NCBI GenBank assembly: GCA_902805975.1
Contig: CADCUT010000010.1
Coordinates: forward strand, 1 to 57,227
DNA length: 57,227 nt
Reading direction: 5' to 3'
Source: an uncultured Rubrobacteraceae bacterium
Lineage (GTDB): Bacteria; Actinomycetota; Rubrobacteria; Rubrobacterales; Rubrobacteraceae
In this document: positions 23,430 to 36,068 of the stretch, one piece after another
Layout: every line of letters begins with the position of its first letter
Numbering within the stretch: the first letter of the stretch is position 1
Translations under genes and position numbers: made by a program
The notes under the pieces: generated by a model
The model's input: only the letters and a program-made list of their open reading frames with translations
Database searches by the model: none
What the model was told of the DNA's origin: nothing

Positions 23430-25274
23430 TTGGATCTCAGGGAGAAGACGGACAGGGGGGTCCTGATCGGGGACGGCGCGATGGGCACGCTGCTCGCCGA
23501 ACGCGGCGTCGGCTTCGGCCACCCCTACGCCCGCGCGAACGTCACCCACCCCGAGATGGTCGCCGGCATCCACGAGGAGTACATCCGGGCCGGCGCGGGC
23601 GTGATCGAGACGAACACCTTCTCCGCCAACCGCTTCAAGCTCGAGGTCCACGAGCTCGAAGACCGCGTGCGCGACGTCAACGAGGCCGGCGCCCGCCTCG
23701 CCCGCAAGGCCGCGGACAGCGTCAAGGCCGACGGCGAAAAGGCCCTGGTCCTCGGCGCCATGGGCCCCCTCGGGCGTCCGCTCTGCCCCGTCGGCCCGGT
23801 GACCGAGGAGGAGGCCCGCTCGGTGTTCTTGGAACAGGCCGAGGCCCTCCTCGAAGGCGGCGTCGACGCGCTGGTGCTCGAGACCTTCACCGACCTCGTA
23901 GAGCTTCGCATCGCCCACGAGGCCGTTCGGGGTCTCGGGGTTCCCATCGTCGCGTACAAGACCTTTGTCGAGGACGGCGAGACGCTCTCGGAGGGGCTGC
24001 CGGGGAGGGCGGCGCGTGAGATCTCATCTTTAGGCGTGGACCTCGCGGGTGCTAACTGTACGGTCGGCCCGCAGCGGATGGTCGGCATCATAGAGGGCAT
24101 GTCAGCCGAGGTGGGTCCCGTCGCGGCCTACCCGAACCCTGGCCTCCCCCAGCTCGTCGACGGCAAGGTACGATTCCGCCGCGACGTGGACCACTTTGCC
24201 CTCTACGGCCGCAAGCTCGCCGAGGCCGGCGCCCGCCTCGTCGGCGGCTGCTGCGGCTCCACCCCCGACCACGTCAAGGCCCTCGCTGACGCCCTCCGCG
24301 ACTTTCGCCCGGGGAAGGCCCCGGGCCGCGGCGCCCACCTGAGGGCGGTGGAGCTAGAGAGGCCCGAGGAGACCCCGGATGGGCCCTCCACGGAGCTCGC
24401 CGGGAAGCTCAGGACGGGCTTTGCGGTCGCCGTCGAGGTGGACCTGCCCCGGGGCAACGACATCACCAGGGTCGTCGAGGCTGCCAGACGCCTCAAGGAG
24501 CGGGGCGTCGATGCCATAGACATCTCGGACGGGGCGCGGGCGCGTCTGCGTATGCACCCGGTGGCGGCGGCCAAGATCGTGCAGGAGGAGGCCGGCATCG
24601 AGGTCGTCGCCCACATCTCCTGCCGGGACCGGAACATCATAGGGCTCCAGTCGGACTTTCTGGGGGCGGCGGCGCTCGGGGTAAAGAACATCCTCGCCGT
24701 TACGGGCGACCCGACCCAGATCGGGGACTACCCCGAGGCAACGGGCGTCTTCGACACGGACTCCGTGGGCCTCGTCCACGTCCTCTCGAAGATGAACCGG
24801 GGCGAGGACCTTGCGGGTAACTCCATCGGCGGGCCCGCCGGCTTCCTCATAGGTTCGGCCTTCAACCCGACCGCAGAGGACCTCGACGGTGAGATAGAGA
24901 AGCTCCGGCGCAAGATCCACGCCGGGGCCCACGCATTCTGGACCCAGCCGGTCTTCGAGATAGGCGCCCTGGAGATCGCCTTGGAGCGCATGGGAGACCT
25001 CGACGTCTCCCTTCTGCTCGGCCTCATGCCCCTGCGCAGCGCCCGTCAGGCTGAGTTCCTCCACCACGAGGTCCCCGGCGTGAACATCCCGAAGCCCATC
25101 CGCGAGAGGCTCGCCGACCTCTCCCCCGAAGACGCCCCGAAGTACGGCGTCGAGGTGGCCCAGAACCTGCTGTCAAAGGCGCAGCCGCTCGTAAACGGCG
25201 CGTACATCATGCCGCCGGCGAGCGCGCCGGACCTGGCAGGCGACGTGGTAGAAGCCATCGGCGTCCGCAGCTAG
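23430..25274 (+). CDS. Bifunctional homocysteine S-methyltransferase / 5,10-methylenetetrahydrofolate reductase
   Basis: The N-terminal half (about 10-290) is a homocysteine methyltransferase domain: VLIGDGAMGTLL, zinc ligands Cys210 in GANCTVGPQ and Cys274-Cys275 in VGGCCGSTPDH. The C-terminal half (about 325-614) is a MetF-type reductase, with VEVDLPRGND, VAHISCRDRNIIGLQ and FWTQPVFEIG. It supplies methyl-THF and transfers methyl groups to homocysteine, upstream of metH and under the same SAM riboswitch. Start codon TTG 23430 is chosen because it is the only plausible start between the terminator and the conserved domain. The fused form is known from several bacteria. Confidence 0.92.
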   Translation: MDLREKTDRGVLIGDGAMGTLLAERGVGFGHPYARANVTHPEMVAGIHEEYIRAGAGVIETNTFSANRFKLEVHELEDRVRDVNEAGARLARKAADSVKADGEKALVLGAMGPLGRPLCPVGPVTEEEARSVFLEQAEALLEGGVDALVLETFTDLVELRIAHEAVRGLGVPIVAYKTFVEDGETLSEGLPGRAAREISSLGVDLAGANCTVGPQRMVGIIEGMSAEVGPVAAYPNPGLPQLVDGKVRFRRDVDHFALYGRKLAEAGARLVGGCCGSTPDHVKALADALRDFRPGKAPGRGAHLRAVELERPEETPDGPSTELAGKLRTGFAVAVEVDLPRGNDITRVVEAARRLKERGVDAIDISDGARARLRMHPVAAAKIVQEEAGIEVVAHISCRDRNIIGLQSDFLGAAALGVKNILAVTGDPTQIGDYPEATGVFDTDSVGLVHVLSKMNRGEDLAGNSIGGPAGFLIGSAFNPTAEDLDGEIEKLRRKIHAGAHAFWTQPVFEIGALEIALERMGDLDVSLLLGLMPLRSARQAEFLHHEVPGVNIPKPIRERLADLSPEDAPKYGVEVAQNLLSKAQPLVNGAYIMPPASAPDLAGDVVEAIGVRS

Positions 25275-25285
25275 AGGGTGGCGGG

Positions 25286-25813
25286 ATGATCCTCTTCGTC
25301 AACGGTCCGTTCGGCGTCGGGAAGACGACCGTCGCCAGGGTGCTGGTCGAGAAGGTCCCGAACGCGACGCTCTACGATCCTGAGGTGATCGGCTCCGTCC
25401 TCCAGAAGATCCCAGGGCTCGCGGGGAAAGCGAACGATTACCAGGACTACGCGCTCTGGCGCAGGCTGGCCGTCACGGTCGCGCGCGCACTGAAGGTGGC
25501 GTCGGCCCGGACGCTGGTGATCCCGATGGCGGTGTGGCGCCGCGACTACTTCGACCCGATGGTCGCAAGTCTACGTCGCGCGGACCCGGACCTGCGGTGC
25601 TTCCGGCTGACCGTATCGGAAGACGAGTTGCTGCGCCGTATTTCGTCTGACCCGGAAGATAGGGGGGCGTACGGTTGGCGCATGTCACACGCCGGGGTCT
25701 GCCTGGGCGCGTATCGGGACCCGGCTTTCGGGCTGGAAGTGCCGACGGACGGCCTCACGCCCATGGGGGTTGCGGACAGGATACTGAAGAACGTAAGTAC
25801 GTCGACGATCTAG
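25286..25813 (+). CDS. P-loop nucleoside/antibiotic kinase-like protein (TmrB type)
   Basis: A 175-residue protein starting MILFVNGPFGVGKTTVARVL, with the P-loop at residues 7-15. DYALWRRLAVTVARAL and VIPMAVWRRDYF follow, resembling TmrB-like ATPases and other small kinases. It lies between BHMT-MTHFR and metH with gaps of only 11 bases on each side, so it is in the riboswitch operon, though no link to methionine synthesis is evident. TmrB itself gives tunicamycin resistance; the substrate here is unknown. Confidence 0.75.
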   Translation: MILFVNGPFGVGKTTVARVLVEKVPNATLYDPEVIGSVLQKIPGLAGKANDYQDYALWRRLAVTVARALKVASARTLVIPMAVWRRDYFDPMVASLRRADPDLRCFRLTVSEDELLRRISSDPEDRGAYGWRMSHAGVCLGAYRDPAFGLEVPTDGLTPMGVADRILKNVSTSTI

Positions 25814-25824
25814 GATAGGGACAC

Positions 25825-29601
<3,777 letters not shown>

Positions 29602-29607
29602 GGACCT

Positions 29608-30325
29608 TCACCCGGCACACGCCTCCTGGGGCTCTCCTGGTTTTGAGGGATCCGCCGGGGCGTCGCGGGACGGCATCCTGCTCCCGAGCGCGCCGGCGGA
29701 GAAGAGCACGAGGGCGCAGCCGAGGGGGAAGAGAAGCTCGTTGAGTCCCTGGGAGACGAGGTCTGCCGTGGGCACGGGGCTGGGTGCGGCGCCGACCGTC
29801 AGGGCCAGGATCGTGCCGCCGAACACGATCCCGACCGCAAGCCCCACCAGGACGTGGGCGAGGACTCCCCCCCAGGCGCGGGTCCCGATCCAGCCGACCA
29901 GCAGCCCGAGGCATCCGTACTCGATACCCTTTATGAGGGCGAGCAGCACCGGCGAGGTCGAGCGCTTCGAGGGTCCCCTTGTGGACGCTTCTGGACACCT
30001 CGAAGGCGAGGGGCGCGGCCAGGAACCCGAAGAAGCCCATCGCCGGGACCTGGATCTTCGAGAGCGTCGTCCCCACCGCGAGGCCCACGCACACGAAGGC
30101 GGACCAGGTGACGTTCCTGACCAGGTCCGCCACGAGCGACGTGAGCCCCAACACTTCTCCAAACCCGGCGGCGAGCAGGAGCAACAACGCCTCCATCGCC
30201 AGGCCGAGCGCAACCGCCAGCCACGCCACGCGCAACAGCGTGACGCCCGCGTTTTGGGGAGCGGTCCTGGCCCCGGACGTGACCTCTTCTCCCGCAGAAG
30301 AACCTTGCGTGCTGGTCGGTGTCAT
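29608..30325 (-). pseudogene. Integral membrane protein of unknown family, frameshifted
   Basis: From ATG 30325 the first frame encodes three strongly hydrophobic stretches (VTLLRVAWLAVALGLAMEAL, a second near TWSAFVCVGLAVG, and MGFFGFLAAPLAFEV). At about 29940-29965 hydrophobic character moves to another frame (VLLALIKGIEYGCLGLLVGW through GCALVLFSAGALGS, stop at 29608), while the first frame becomes Arg/Pro-rich shadow. One extra base in the tract between GAAGCGCTC and CTGCTCGCC explains this. Joined, the product would be about 239 residues with six or so helices. Either a recent frameshift or a sequencing error. Confidence 0.6.
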
Positions 30326-30452
30326 CGGTGCGTGCCCCAGTTCCCGTGCCTGGCGTACGTGTCGCTTGCCGTACACAGGGCAAGGCCCACAGGGGAACCC
30401 TACATCCCCCGTTTAGCGTAGATTCGGGAGGCGCTACGGGCGCCGGCCGGCA

Positions 30453-31094
30453 TTACTCGAAACGGACCTCCTCGAAACCCAGAGTCTCTACAAAGGCGCG
30501 GATGGACTGCTCCGCGTTCGTCTCGGCGGTCTCCAAGATGCCGTTCTCGCGGGCGGCGGCTTCGAGCCTCTCCTCCGCCGTGGCGCGGGCCTCTTCGACG
30601 AGGTCGTCGTCGGGGCGCACGTTCAGCGGGCTGTAGTCGCGGTCGTAGACGCGGGTGTTCTCCTCGTCGAGGCTCGCGGAGAGGACTTCGGGCTCGGGCA
30701 GGCGGATGGTAGCGGTGTCCTCCCGGACCACGACGTCGTTCTCGCCGAGGTCGGCGAGGTCCACGCCCGCCTCCACGTCGCCGGAGGCGACGAGCAGGAC
30801 CCGCTCGCCGGAGAACAGGCGCTCAAAGAAGTCCCCGCCGCTCTCGCGCGTCACGATGATCGACTCGGTGACGCGCACGGTGGCGAGCCTGTCGAGGCCC
30901 CGCACGCCCTCCACCACGACGGGTGAGGTCTCGGTCTGCGCCGGCCTCTCTTGCAGGAGGGGCCCGATCAGGGGCATTCTCTCCGCGAAGTTGAAGCGGC
31001 TGATCCCAACGCCGATGCCGACGCTCAACACGACGATGACGAGCGCCAGCACCAGCGTCGTCAGGAAACCTCCGCCTTTCTTGCCCAAGACCAA
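30453..31094 (-). CDS. DUF4230-family membrane-anchored protein
   Basis: A 213-residue protein with a single N-terminal membrane helix (about 10-32) and an extracytoplasmic domain. It contains a beta-rich segment (LATVRVTESIIVTRE, RVLLVASGDVEAGVDLADLG, ATIRLPEPEVLSASLDEENT) and a C-terminal helix, ending GFEEVRFE. This matches DUF4230, a family of unknown function. ATG 31094 has AGGTTGG upstream. The gap to the next gene holds nothing notable. Confidence 0.75.
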   Translation of the reverse strand: MVLGKKGGGFLTTLVLALVIVVLSVGIGVGISRFNFAERMPLIGPLLQERPAQTETSPVVVEGVRGLDRLATVRVTESIIVTRESGGDFFERLFSGERVLLVASGDVEAGVDLADLGENDVVVREDTATIRLPEPEVLSASLDEENTRVYDRDYSPLNVRPDDDLVEEARATAEERLEAAARENGILETAETNAEQSIRAFVETLGFEEVRFE

Positions 31095-31168
31095 CCTCCC
31101 CGCGAGAGAAAAGAGAACTCTACGCGATTATATCCACCCGCGGGGAGAGGAGTCTTGCATGACGGTCT

Positions 31169-32119
31169 CTAACCGAATTCCGGCAGGATCTCCCGGCCGA
31201 AGAAGTCGAAGAAGTCCTTCTGGTTCGGGCCTATCTGCTGCACGTAGACCTCGTCGTAGCCGGCGTCTGCGAACTGGCGGAGCATCCCGCGGTACTTCTC
31301 GGGATCCGGGCCGCAGGGGACGGCCTCGGCCATCATCTCCTCCGTCACGAGGGTGCTTGCCTGCTCGAAGTGGCGCGGCGTCGGCAGGACCTGGGCCAGC
31401 TCCCCCGGCAGCCCCTCGTTGGGCCAGGTGCGGTGCGCGGTCCTCACGCACTCGGCCTCGTCCTCGCCGTAGCAGGCCTTGAAGGCGCTGTGGGCGGGCC
31501 TGTCCCCGCCGCCCGAGGAGCGGAAGAGCTCCAGAAGCTCCGCGTCCGGCCCGATGTTGACGTAGCCGTCCCCGATCTCCGCCGCGAGCTCTACGGCCTT
31601 CGGCCCGAAACCGGAGACGAGGATGGGCGGCGGCTCATCCGGCAGGGTGTAGATCCTCGCGTTCTCGACGACGTAGTGCCGGCCCTCGTAGTCCTTCGTG
31701 CCGCCCTCCCACAGGAGACGCATGACCTCCACCGACTCCTCCAGCATCTCGAGCCTGACGTCGGCGGAGGGCCAGGCGTCGCCGAGGATGTGCTCGTTCA
31801 GCGCCTCGCCGGAGCCGATGCCGAGGTTGAAGCGCCCCCCGAGCATCACGGACGAGGTGGCGGCGGCCTGGGCGATGATCGCCGGGTGGATGCGGAACGT
31901 CGGGCAGGTCACGGCGGTCGTTACGGGAAGCGAGGTGGTCTGGGAGAGGCCCCCGATCACGCTCCACACGAACGGGCTCTGCCCCTGCGCCTCGACCCAA
32001 GGGTGGTAGTGGTCGCTGATCCAGAGCGCCTCGAACCCGGCCTCCTCGGCCATCCGCGCCTGCTCCACCAGTGCCCCGGGCCCGAACTCCTCGCAAGAGA
32101 GGAAGTAACCGATCTTCAT
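31169..32119 (-). CDS. LLM-class F420-dependent oxidoreductase (glucose-6-phosphate dehydrogenase-like)
   Basis: A 316-residue luciferase-like monooxygenase-fold protein beginning MKIGYFLSCEEFGPGALVEQ, with WISDHYHPW near residue 35 and GGRFNLGIGSGEALNEHILG at about 93-112, the pattern of the TIGR03557-type F420-dependent G6PDH family. It likely reduces coenzyme F420 using a sugar phosphate or other hydride donor. No F420 biosynthesis gene is in the window. It lies next to repeat element E3. Confidence 0.85.
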   Translation of the reverse strand: MKIGYFLSCEEFGPGALVEQARMAEEAGFEALWISDHYHPWVEAQGQSPFVWSVIGGLSQTTSLPVTTAVTCPTFRIHPAIIAQAAATSSVMLGGRFNLGIGSGEALNEHILGDAWPSADVRLEMLEESVEVMRLLWEGGTKDYEGRHYVVENARIYTLPDEPPPILVSGFGPKAVELAAEIGDGYVNIGPDAELLELFRSSGGGDRPAHSAFKACYGEDEAECVRTAHRTWPNEGLPGELAQVLPTPRHFEQASTLVTEEMMAEAVPCGPDPEKYRGMLRQFADAGYDEVYVQQIGPNQKDFFDFFGREILPEFG

Positions 32120-32177
32120 TTGGACTCCCGATGTAGAGATACGTGGCTTCGTCAGCGTACCCCGTGAGGGTACGCTT

Positions 32178-32330
32178 TAGGCATTAGGTTCGAGGCTTTA
32201 GGGGTGCGAGGCGAAACCGGCGACCGGCGGGAGCTGCCCCGCTGCTGCCACGAGTCCTGGGAGAGGCCCCGTCATCGGAACGAGGCCGGTCCGGCGCTGC
32301 TAGTGCCTAGAACCTAGAGCCTTACGCCTG
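32178..32330. repeat. Heptad-armed inverted repeat element E3 (3' end of the small YjzC-like gene)
   Basis: The left arm TAGGCATTAGGTTCGAGGCT then TTAGG and the right arm (CCTAGAACCTAGAGCCTTAC, then GCCTG) have AGG spaced every seven bases and are inverted. On the minus strand the right arm encodes the last codons (IQA) and the TAA stop of the small gene at 32322. The interior is about 100 GC-rich bases. Confidence 0.75.
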
Positions 32331-32534
32331 TATGTTCGTCTGCTTCCAGCGGGTGTGCGCGCCGAGGTTCTCGGCTTCGGGGAACTCCTCGCCTTTGGCT
32401 AGCTGGACCCGGATCGGGGGGAGCATCGTCCCCCGGTCGCAGACGAAGGTCCCGGAGAACGGGGCCTTGTCGCCGGGCGCGTAGGTGGGGCCGTAGTGCC
32501 GGTAGCGGGCGAGGATGTCGTCGAGGTTCGCCAT
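32322..32534 (-). CDS. Small YjzC-like protein (70 residues)
   Basis: The segment GPTYAPGDKAPFSGTFVCDR resembles the GxxYxPGDxAPxSGxY motif of the YjzC/small-beta family. The rest is short and polar. ATG overlaps the serA stop (TGATG), so it is translationally coupled to serA. The C-terminal three residues and the stop come from repeat E3. Function unknown. Confidence 0.7.
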   Translation of the reverse strand: MANLDDILARYRHYGPTYAPGDKAPFSGTFVCDRGTMLPPIRVQLAKGEEFPEAENLGAHTRWKQTNIQA

Positions 32535-34114
32535 CACAGCGTCACCGCGCGGGCCTCGTTGAAGCCTGGGGTCTCGAGAAAGATCTTCAGGACCTCTTCC
32601 GGCACGGGCTCGTCAACGGTGACGGCCATCGCGGCGCGGGAGCCGGGCTCGCCGCGGCCGACGGCCATGTTGCCGATGTTGATGCCGTGCTCGCCGAGTA
32701 TGGAGCCGGCCCTGCCGATCATGCCAGGGACGTCCTCGTTGCGGATAAAGAGCATGTTCTTCTCCGGCACCACGTCGAAGTCGTAACCCATCGCCTCGAC
32801 CAGCCGCGGCTGCATCTTGGGACCGCTCAGGGTCCCGCTCACCACGTTCTCGCCCGCCCCGCCGTCGAGGCGCAGCACCACGAGGCTCGTGTAATCGTGG
32901 CTCTCCGTAACCCGGGAGGTCTCGAGGCGCAGGCCCCTGTCCTTCGCGAGTATCGGGGTGTTCACGAAGTTGAGCGGCTCGTGGACCATCGGCGCGAGCA
33001 GCCCCTTCTGGGCCGAGACGTCGAGCAGGCGCGTGTCGAAGCCGGCGACCTCGCCCCTGTACTCTACCTTCAAGGTGTCGCCGGGGCGGTCCGTGAGCTG
33101 GTAGAGGAGGCTCCCGAGCGCCTCGCACAGGCCGGAGAATTGGGCGACGAACTCGGCGCCCTCGCCCACCGGCACGGGGGCGTTTATGGCGTGCATCGGG
33201 ACCTGCCCCCCGAGCGCCGCGGCGACCTGCTCGGCGGCCGTGATGCCGGCCCTATCCTGGGCCTCGGCGGTGCTGGCGCCTAGGTGCGGGGTGACGACGA
33301 CGTTCGGGAGGGAGAAGATCGGGGACTCCGTCGTAGGCTCCTCGGCGAAGACGTCGAGCGCCGCCCCGCCGATGACGCCGCTCTTCAATGCCTCGTAGAG
33401 CGCCCCCTCATCAACGATGCCGCCGCGCGCGACGTTTATGAGGTAGGCGGTCGGCTTCATCTTCCCGAGGGCCTCCGCTCCCACGAGGCCCAACGTCTGG
33501 GGCGTTCGCGGGACGTGAAGCGAGATGAAGTCGGCGTTCTCGAAGACCTCGTCCGCCGACGCGGCCCGCCCGACGTTCATCGAGCGCATCCGGTCCTCGG
33601 AGACGTAGGGGTCGTAGGCGAGCACCTTCATGCCCATGCCGATGGCGCCGCGCGCGACGATGGCCCCGACGTGGCCGAGGCCCACGAGGCCCAAAGTCTT
33701 CTCCCTGACCTCCACACCCTTGAAGGCGCTCCGCTTCCACTCCCCGTTCTTGAGCGAGGCGTCGGCCGCAGGTATTCGTCTCGCGGCGGCGAGCATGAGG
33801 CCAAGGGTGTGCTCCGCCGCCGCGACGGTGTTGCTCTCCGGGGCGTTGGCGACGATGACGCCGCGCTTGGTGGCGGCCTCTATGTCTATGTTGTCCACGC
33901 CGATACCGGCGCGGCCGATGGCTTTGAGGTTGTCGGCCCTCTCGATCACCCCGGCCGTAATCTGGGTGGCGCTGCGGATAATCAGGCCGTCGTACTCGCC
34001 GATCTTCTCCAGCAGCTCCTCGGGGCTCAGGTCCAGGAGGACGTCGACGTCAAAGTCCTTTCTAAGAAGCTCGATGCCGGGCTCGGCGAGCTTCTCCGGG
34101 ATCAGGACCTTCAA
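32534..34114 (-). CDS. serA: D-3-phosphoglycerate dehydrogenase
   Basis: A 526-residue SerA of the long actinobacterial form: substrate and nucleotide domains (LKAIGRAGIGVDNID; TLGLVGLGHVGAIVARGA; NVARGGIVDEGALYEAL; VVVTPHLGASTAEAQDRAG), an intervening ASB domain (about 315-450), and a C-terminal ACT domain (LFIRNEDVPGMIGRAGSILG). It makes 3-phosphohydroxypyruvate, the first step to serine; the ACT domain suggests serine feedback. TTG 34114 overlaps the aminotransferase stop by 4 bases, so the two enzymes are coupled. Confidence 0.96.
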   Translation of the reverse strand: MKVLIPEKLAEPGIELLRKDFDVDVLLDLSPEELLEKIGEYDGLIIRSATQITAGVIERADNLKAIGRAGIGVDNIDIEAATKRGVIVANAPESNTVAAAEHTLGLMLAAARRIPAADASLKNGEWKRSAFKGVEVREKTLGLVGLGHVGAIVARGAIGMGMKVLAYDPYVSEDRMRSMNVGRAASADEVFENADFISLHVPRTPQTLGLVGAEALGKMKPTAYLINVARGGIVDEGALYEALKSGVIGGAALDVFAEEPTTESPIFSLPNVVVTPHLGASTAEAQDRAGITAAEQVAAALGGQVPMHAINAPVPVGEGAEFVAQFSGLCEALGSLLYQLTDRPGDTLKVEYRGEVAGFDTRLLDVSAQKGLLAPMVHEPLNFVNTPILAKDRGLRLETSRVTESHDYTSLVVLRLDGGAGENVVSGTLSGPKMQPRLVEAMGYDFDVVPEKNMLFIRNEDVPGMIGRAGSILGEHGINIGNMAVGRGEPGSRAAMAVTVDEPVPEEVLKIFLETPGFNEARAVTL

Positions 34115-35268
34115 GCGGTCACCCCGCTCTTGGAGAAGACCCGCTGCGCCGCACCCACGCCCCGGCCGAGCTCGACGGGGAAGTCGAGCGACTCGAGCGC
34201 GAGCTCCGTGGCGGCTATCGTGGCGATGATGTCGAAAGCGTCGAAGTAACCGCAGTGGCCGATCCGGAAGATCCTGCCCGCCATGTCCGCCTGGCCGCCC
34301 GCGATCTGTATGCCGTGCTCGCGGAAGATCATGCGCACGAGCTGCTTGCCGTCGACACCGTCTGGCACCCACGCCGCCGTCACGGCCGAGTTCAGATCCT
34401 CGTCAGGCCCGAAGAGCGAGAGCCCCATCCCCTTGATGCCCTCACGCGAGGCGCGTCCGAGCATGACGTGGCGCCTGAACACGTTCTCAACACCCTCGTC
34501 CAGAAGCTGTTGCAGCGCGACGTCGAGCTGGATGATGAGGCTGACGGCCGGCGTCCACGCCGTCTGGGCCGGGTCCTTGGCGTAGGCCTTCTTGGCGGCC
34601 GTCCAGTCGAAGTAGAAGCGCGGCATCTTCGCGTCCTCGTGCATCCGCATCGCCCGCTCGCTAACGCTCACGAACCCGAGGCCGGGCGGCGTCATGAGCG
34701 CCTTCTGGCTCCCCGCGACGACCACGTCAACGCCCCAGTCGTCGGTCCGAAGCTCGCAGGCCCCGAGGCCCGAGACGGCGTCCACGATGGAGACGACGTT
34801 CGAGGCGGCCTTCGCGAAGCCCTCGATGTCGTTTACGGTGCCCGTCGAGGTCTCCGAGAGCACGCAGACGGCGGCCTTGATCCCGGGGTCCTTGGCCAGA
34901 GCCTCGGCGACCTCGTCGTTGTCGGCCTTCTGGCCCCAGTCGTACTTCAGCTCGGTCACCTCGAGGCCGAAGGCCCGGCCCATCTTTACCCAGCGTCCGC
35001 CGAAGTTGCCGTTGTTGACGACGAGCATCTTGTCGCCCGGCGAGAAGAGGTTCTGGATGGCCCCCTCGAAGGCCCCCGTCCCGCTCGCGGCGTAGGTAAA
35101 GACGTCGTTCTCCGTCAGGAAGACCCTCTTCAGCGCCTCGTTCACCCGGGTAAAGACCTCGCCGAACTCGGGGGTCCTGTGGTGGATGATCGGCAACGCG
35201 CCCGCCGCCGAGACCTCGGGCGGTATCGGGGTCGGTCCGGGCGACATGAGACGGTACTTGTTCATCAT
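34111..35268 (-). CDS. Class V aminotransferase (serine-glyoxylate/alanine-glyoxylate type, probably phosphoserine pathway)
   Basis: A 385-residue PLP enzyme with MSPGPTPIPPEVSAAGALPI at the N-terminus, FTYAASGTGAFEGAIQNLF, and the cofactor lysine in VVVAGSQKALMTPPGLGF. Such enzymes next to serA often supply the transamination step in place of SerC; this is inferred from the operon. Start ATG 35268 (or the adjacent 35265) lies after AGAGGAA. Upstream, TAGTTA and TACAAT spaced by 17 bases (about 35300-35330, minus strand) are a plausible promoter. Confidence 0.9.
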   Translation of the reverse strand: MMNKYRLMSPGPTPIPPEVSAAGALPIIHHRTPEFGEVFTRVNEALKRVFLTENDVFTYAASGTGAFEGAIQNLFSPGDKMLVVNNGNFGGRWVKMGRAFGLEVTELKYDWGQKADNDEVAEALAKDPGIKAAVCVLSETSTGTVNDIEGFAKAASNVVSIVDAVSGLGACELRTDDWGVDVVVAGSQKALMTPPGLGFVSVSERAMRMHEDAKMPRFYFDWTAAKKAYAKDPAQTAWTPAVSLIIQLDVALQQLLDEGVENVFRRHVMLGRASREGIKGMGLSLFGPDEDLNSAVTAAWVPDGVDGKQLVRMIFREHGIQIAGGQADMAGRIFRIGHCGYFDAFDIIATIAATELALESLDFPVELGRGVGAAQRVFSKSGVTA

Positions 35269-35464
35269 GGTTTCGGAGGTTCCTCTCTTGCTGCGGGCTA
35301 CTAGATACACCATTGTAGCCATGATCCCCACGGATAACTACATAGTGGCGCAGGCGGCTAACAAAGTGTTGCTTGCGCCGCAACCTGCCCGGAGAATGGG
35401 GCCTCCGGTATACTGCCCGGCGTCGCTATTGAGCCTGTTGCAGCTTCGTGAGCAGGGAGGATAG

Positions 35465-36058
35465 GTGGCCGAGAGGATCGATGCCAGGGAGACCGGCAAA
35501 TTCTTCCTGAACGTCCCACAGAAGCTCGACGACCCGTTCCCGGACCTCGCGTACTTCAGGGAGAACAGGCCCGTCTTCTACCACGAGGCGCTTGGCCAGT
35601 GGTTCGTCTTCCGGCACGAGGACGTCTCGAAGCTCTTCTCCGAACCCAGGATGAGCGCGGGCCGGATGAAGGGCTTCGTGGACGCGGCCCCCGAGGAGGT
35701 AAGGGAGGATCTGAGAGAGGTCATTCCCCGCATAGCCCTCGAAGAGGTAGAGTTGCGCGGCGCGTCCATCCGCGCGGGCCAGATCGTGCAGCTCAGCATC
35801 GCCTCGGCCAACCGCGATCCATCCCACTTCCCGGACCCGGACCGCTTCGATATCACCAAAGAACGCGGCCCCACCCTCAGCTTCGGCCACGGCCCGCACG
35901 GCTGCCTGGGGGCGCTCCTGGCGATGGAGGAGGCCAGGATCTCGCTCGAGACCCTCTTCCGCCGCATGCCGAAAATGCGCCTCGACGAGACACGCGAGAT
36001 AAGGTGGTACCGCAACGCCGCCAACCGTGGTCCCGACTCCCTCCCGCTGGTCTTCTGA
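35465..36058 (+). pseudogene. Cytochrome P450 with a large in-frame internal deletion
   Basis: The first about 85 residues (DPFPDLAYFRENRPVFYHEA onward) match the P450 N-terminus and the last about 107 carry the late beta region (VIPRIALEEVELRGASIRAG) and the heme-binding loop FGHGPHGCLGA with Cys147. Normal bacterial P450s are about 400 residues. About 200 residues, including the oxygen-binding I helix (AGxDTT) and the ExxR motif, are missing between EVREDLRE and VIPRIA. The frame stays open. The heme ligand alone is unlikely to give an active monooxygenase. GTG 35465 follows GGGAGG. Confidence 0.85.
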
Positions 36059-36068
36059 GCCCTCTGTC

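Noticed and set aside
32205-32300. Cobalamin-riboswitch-like string (AGCTGCCCCGCTGCTGC) inside repeat E3
   Set aside because: Other conserved blocks of the B12 riboswitch are missing, and on that strand no gene follows that it could control.
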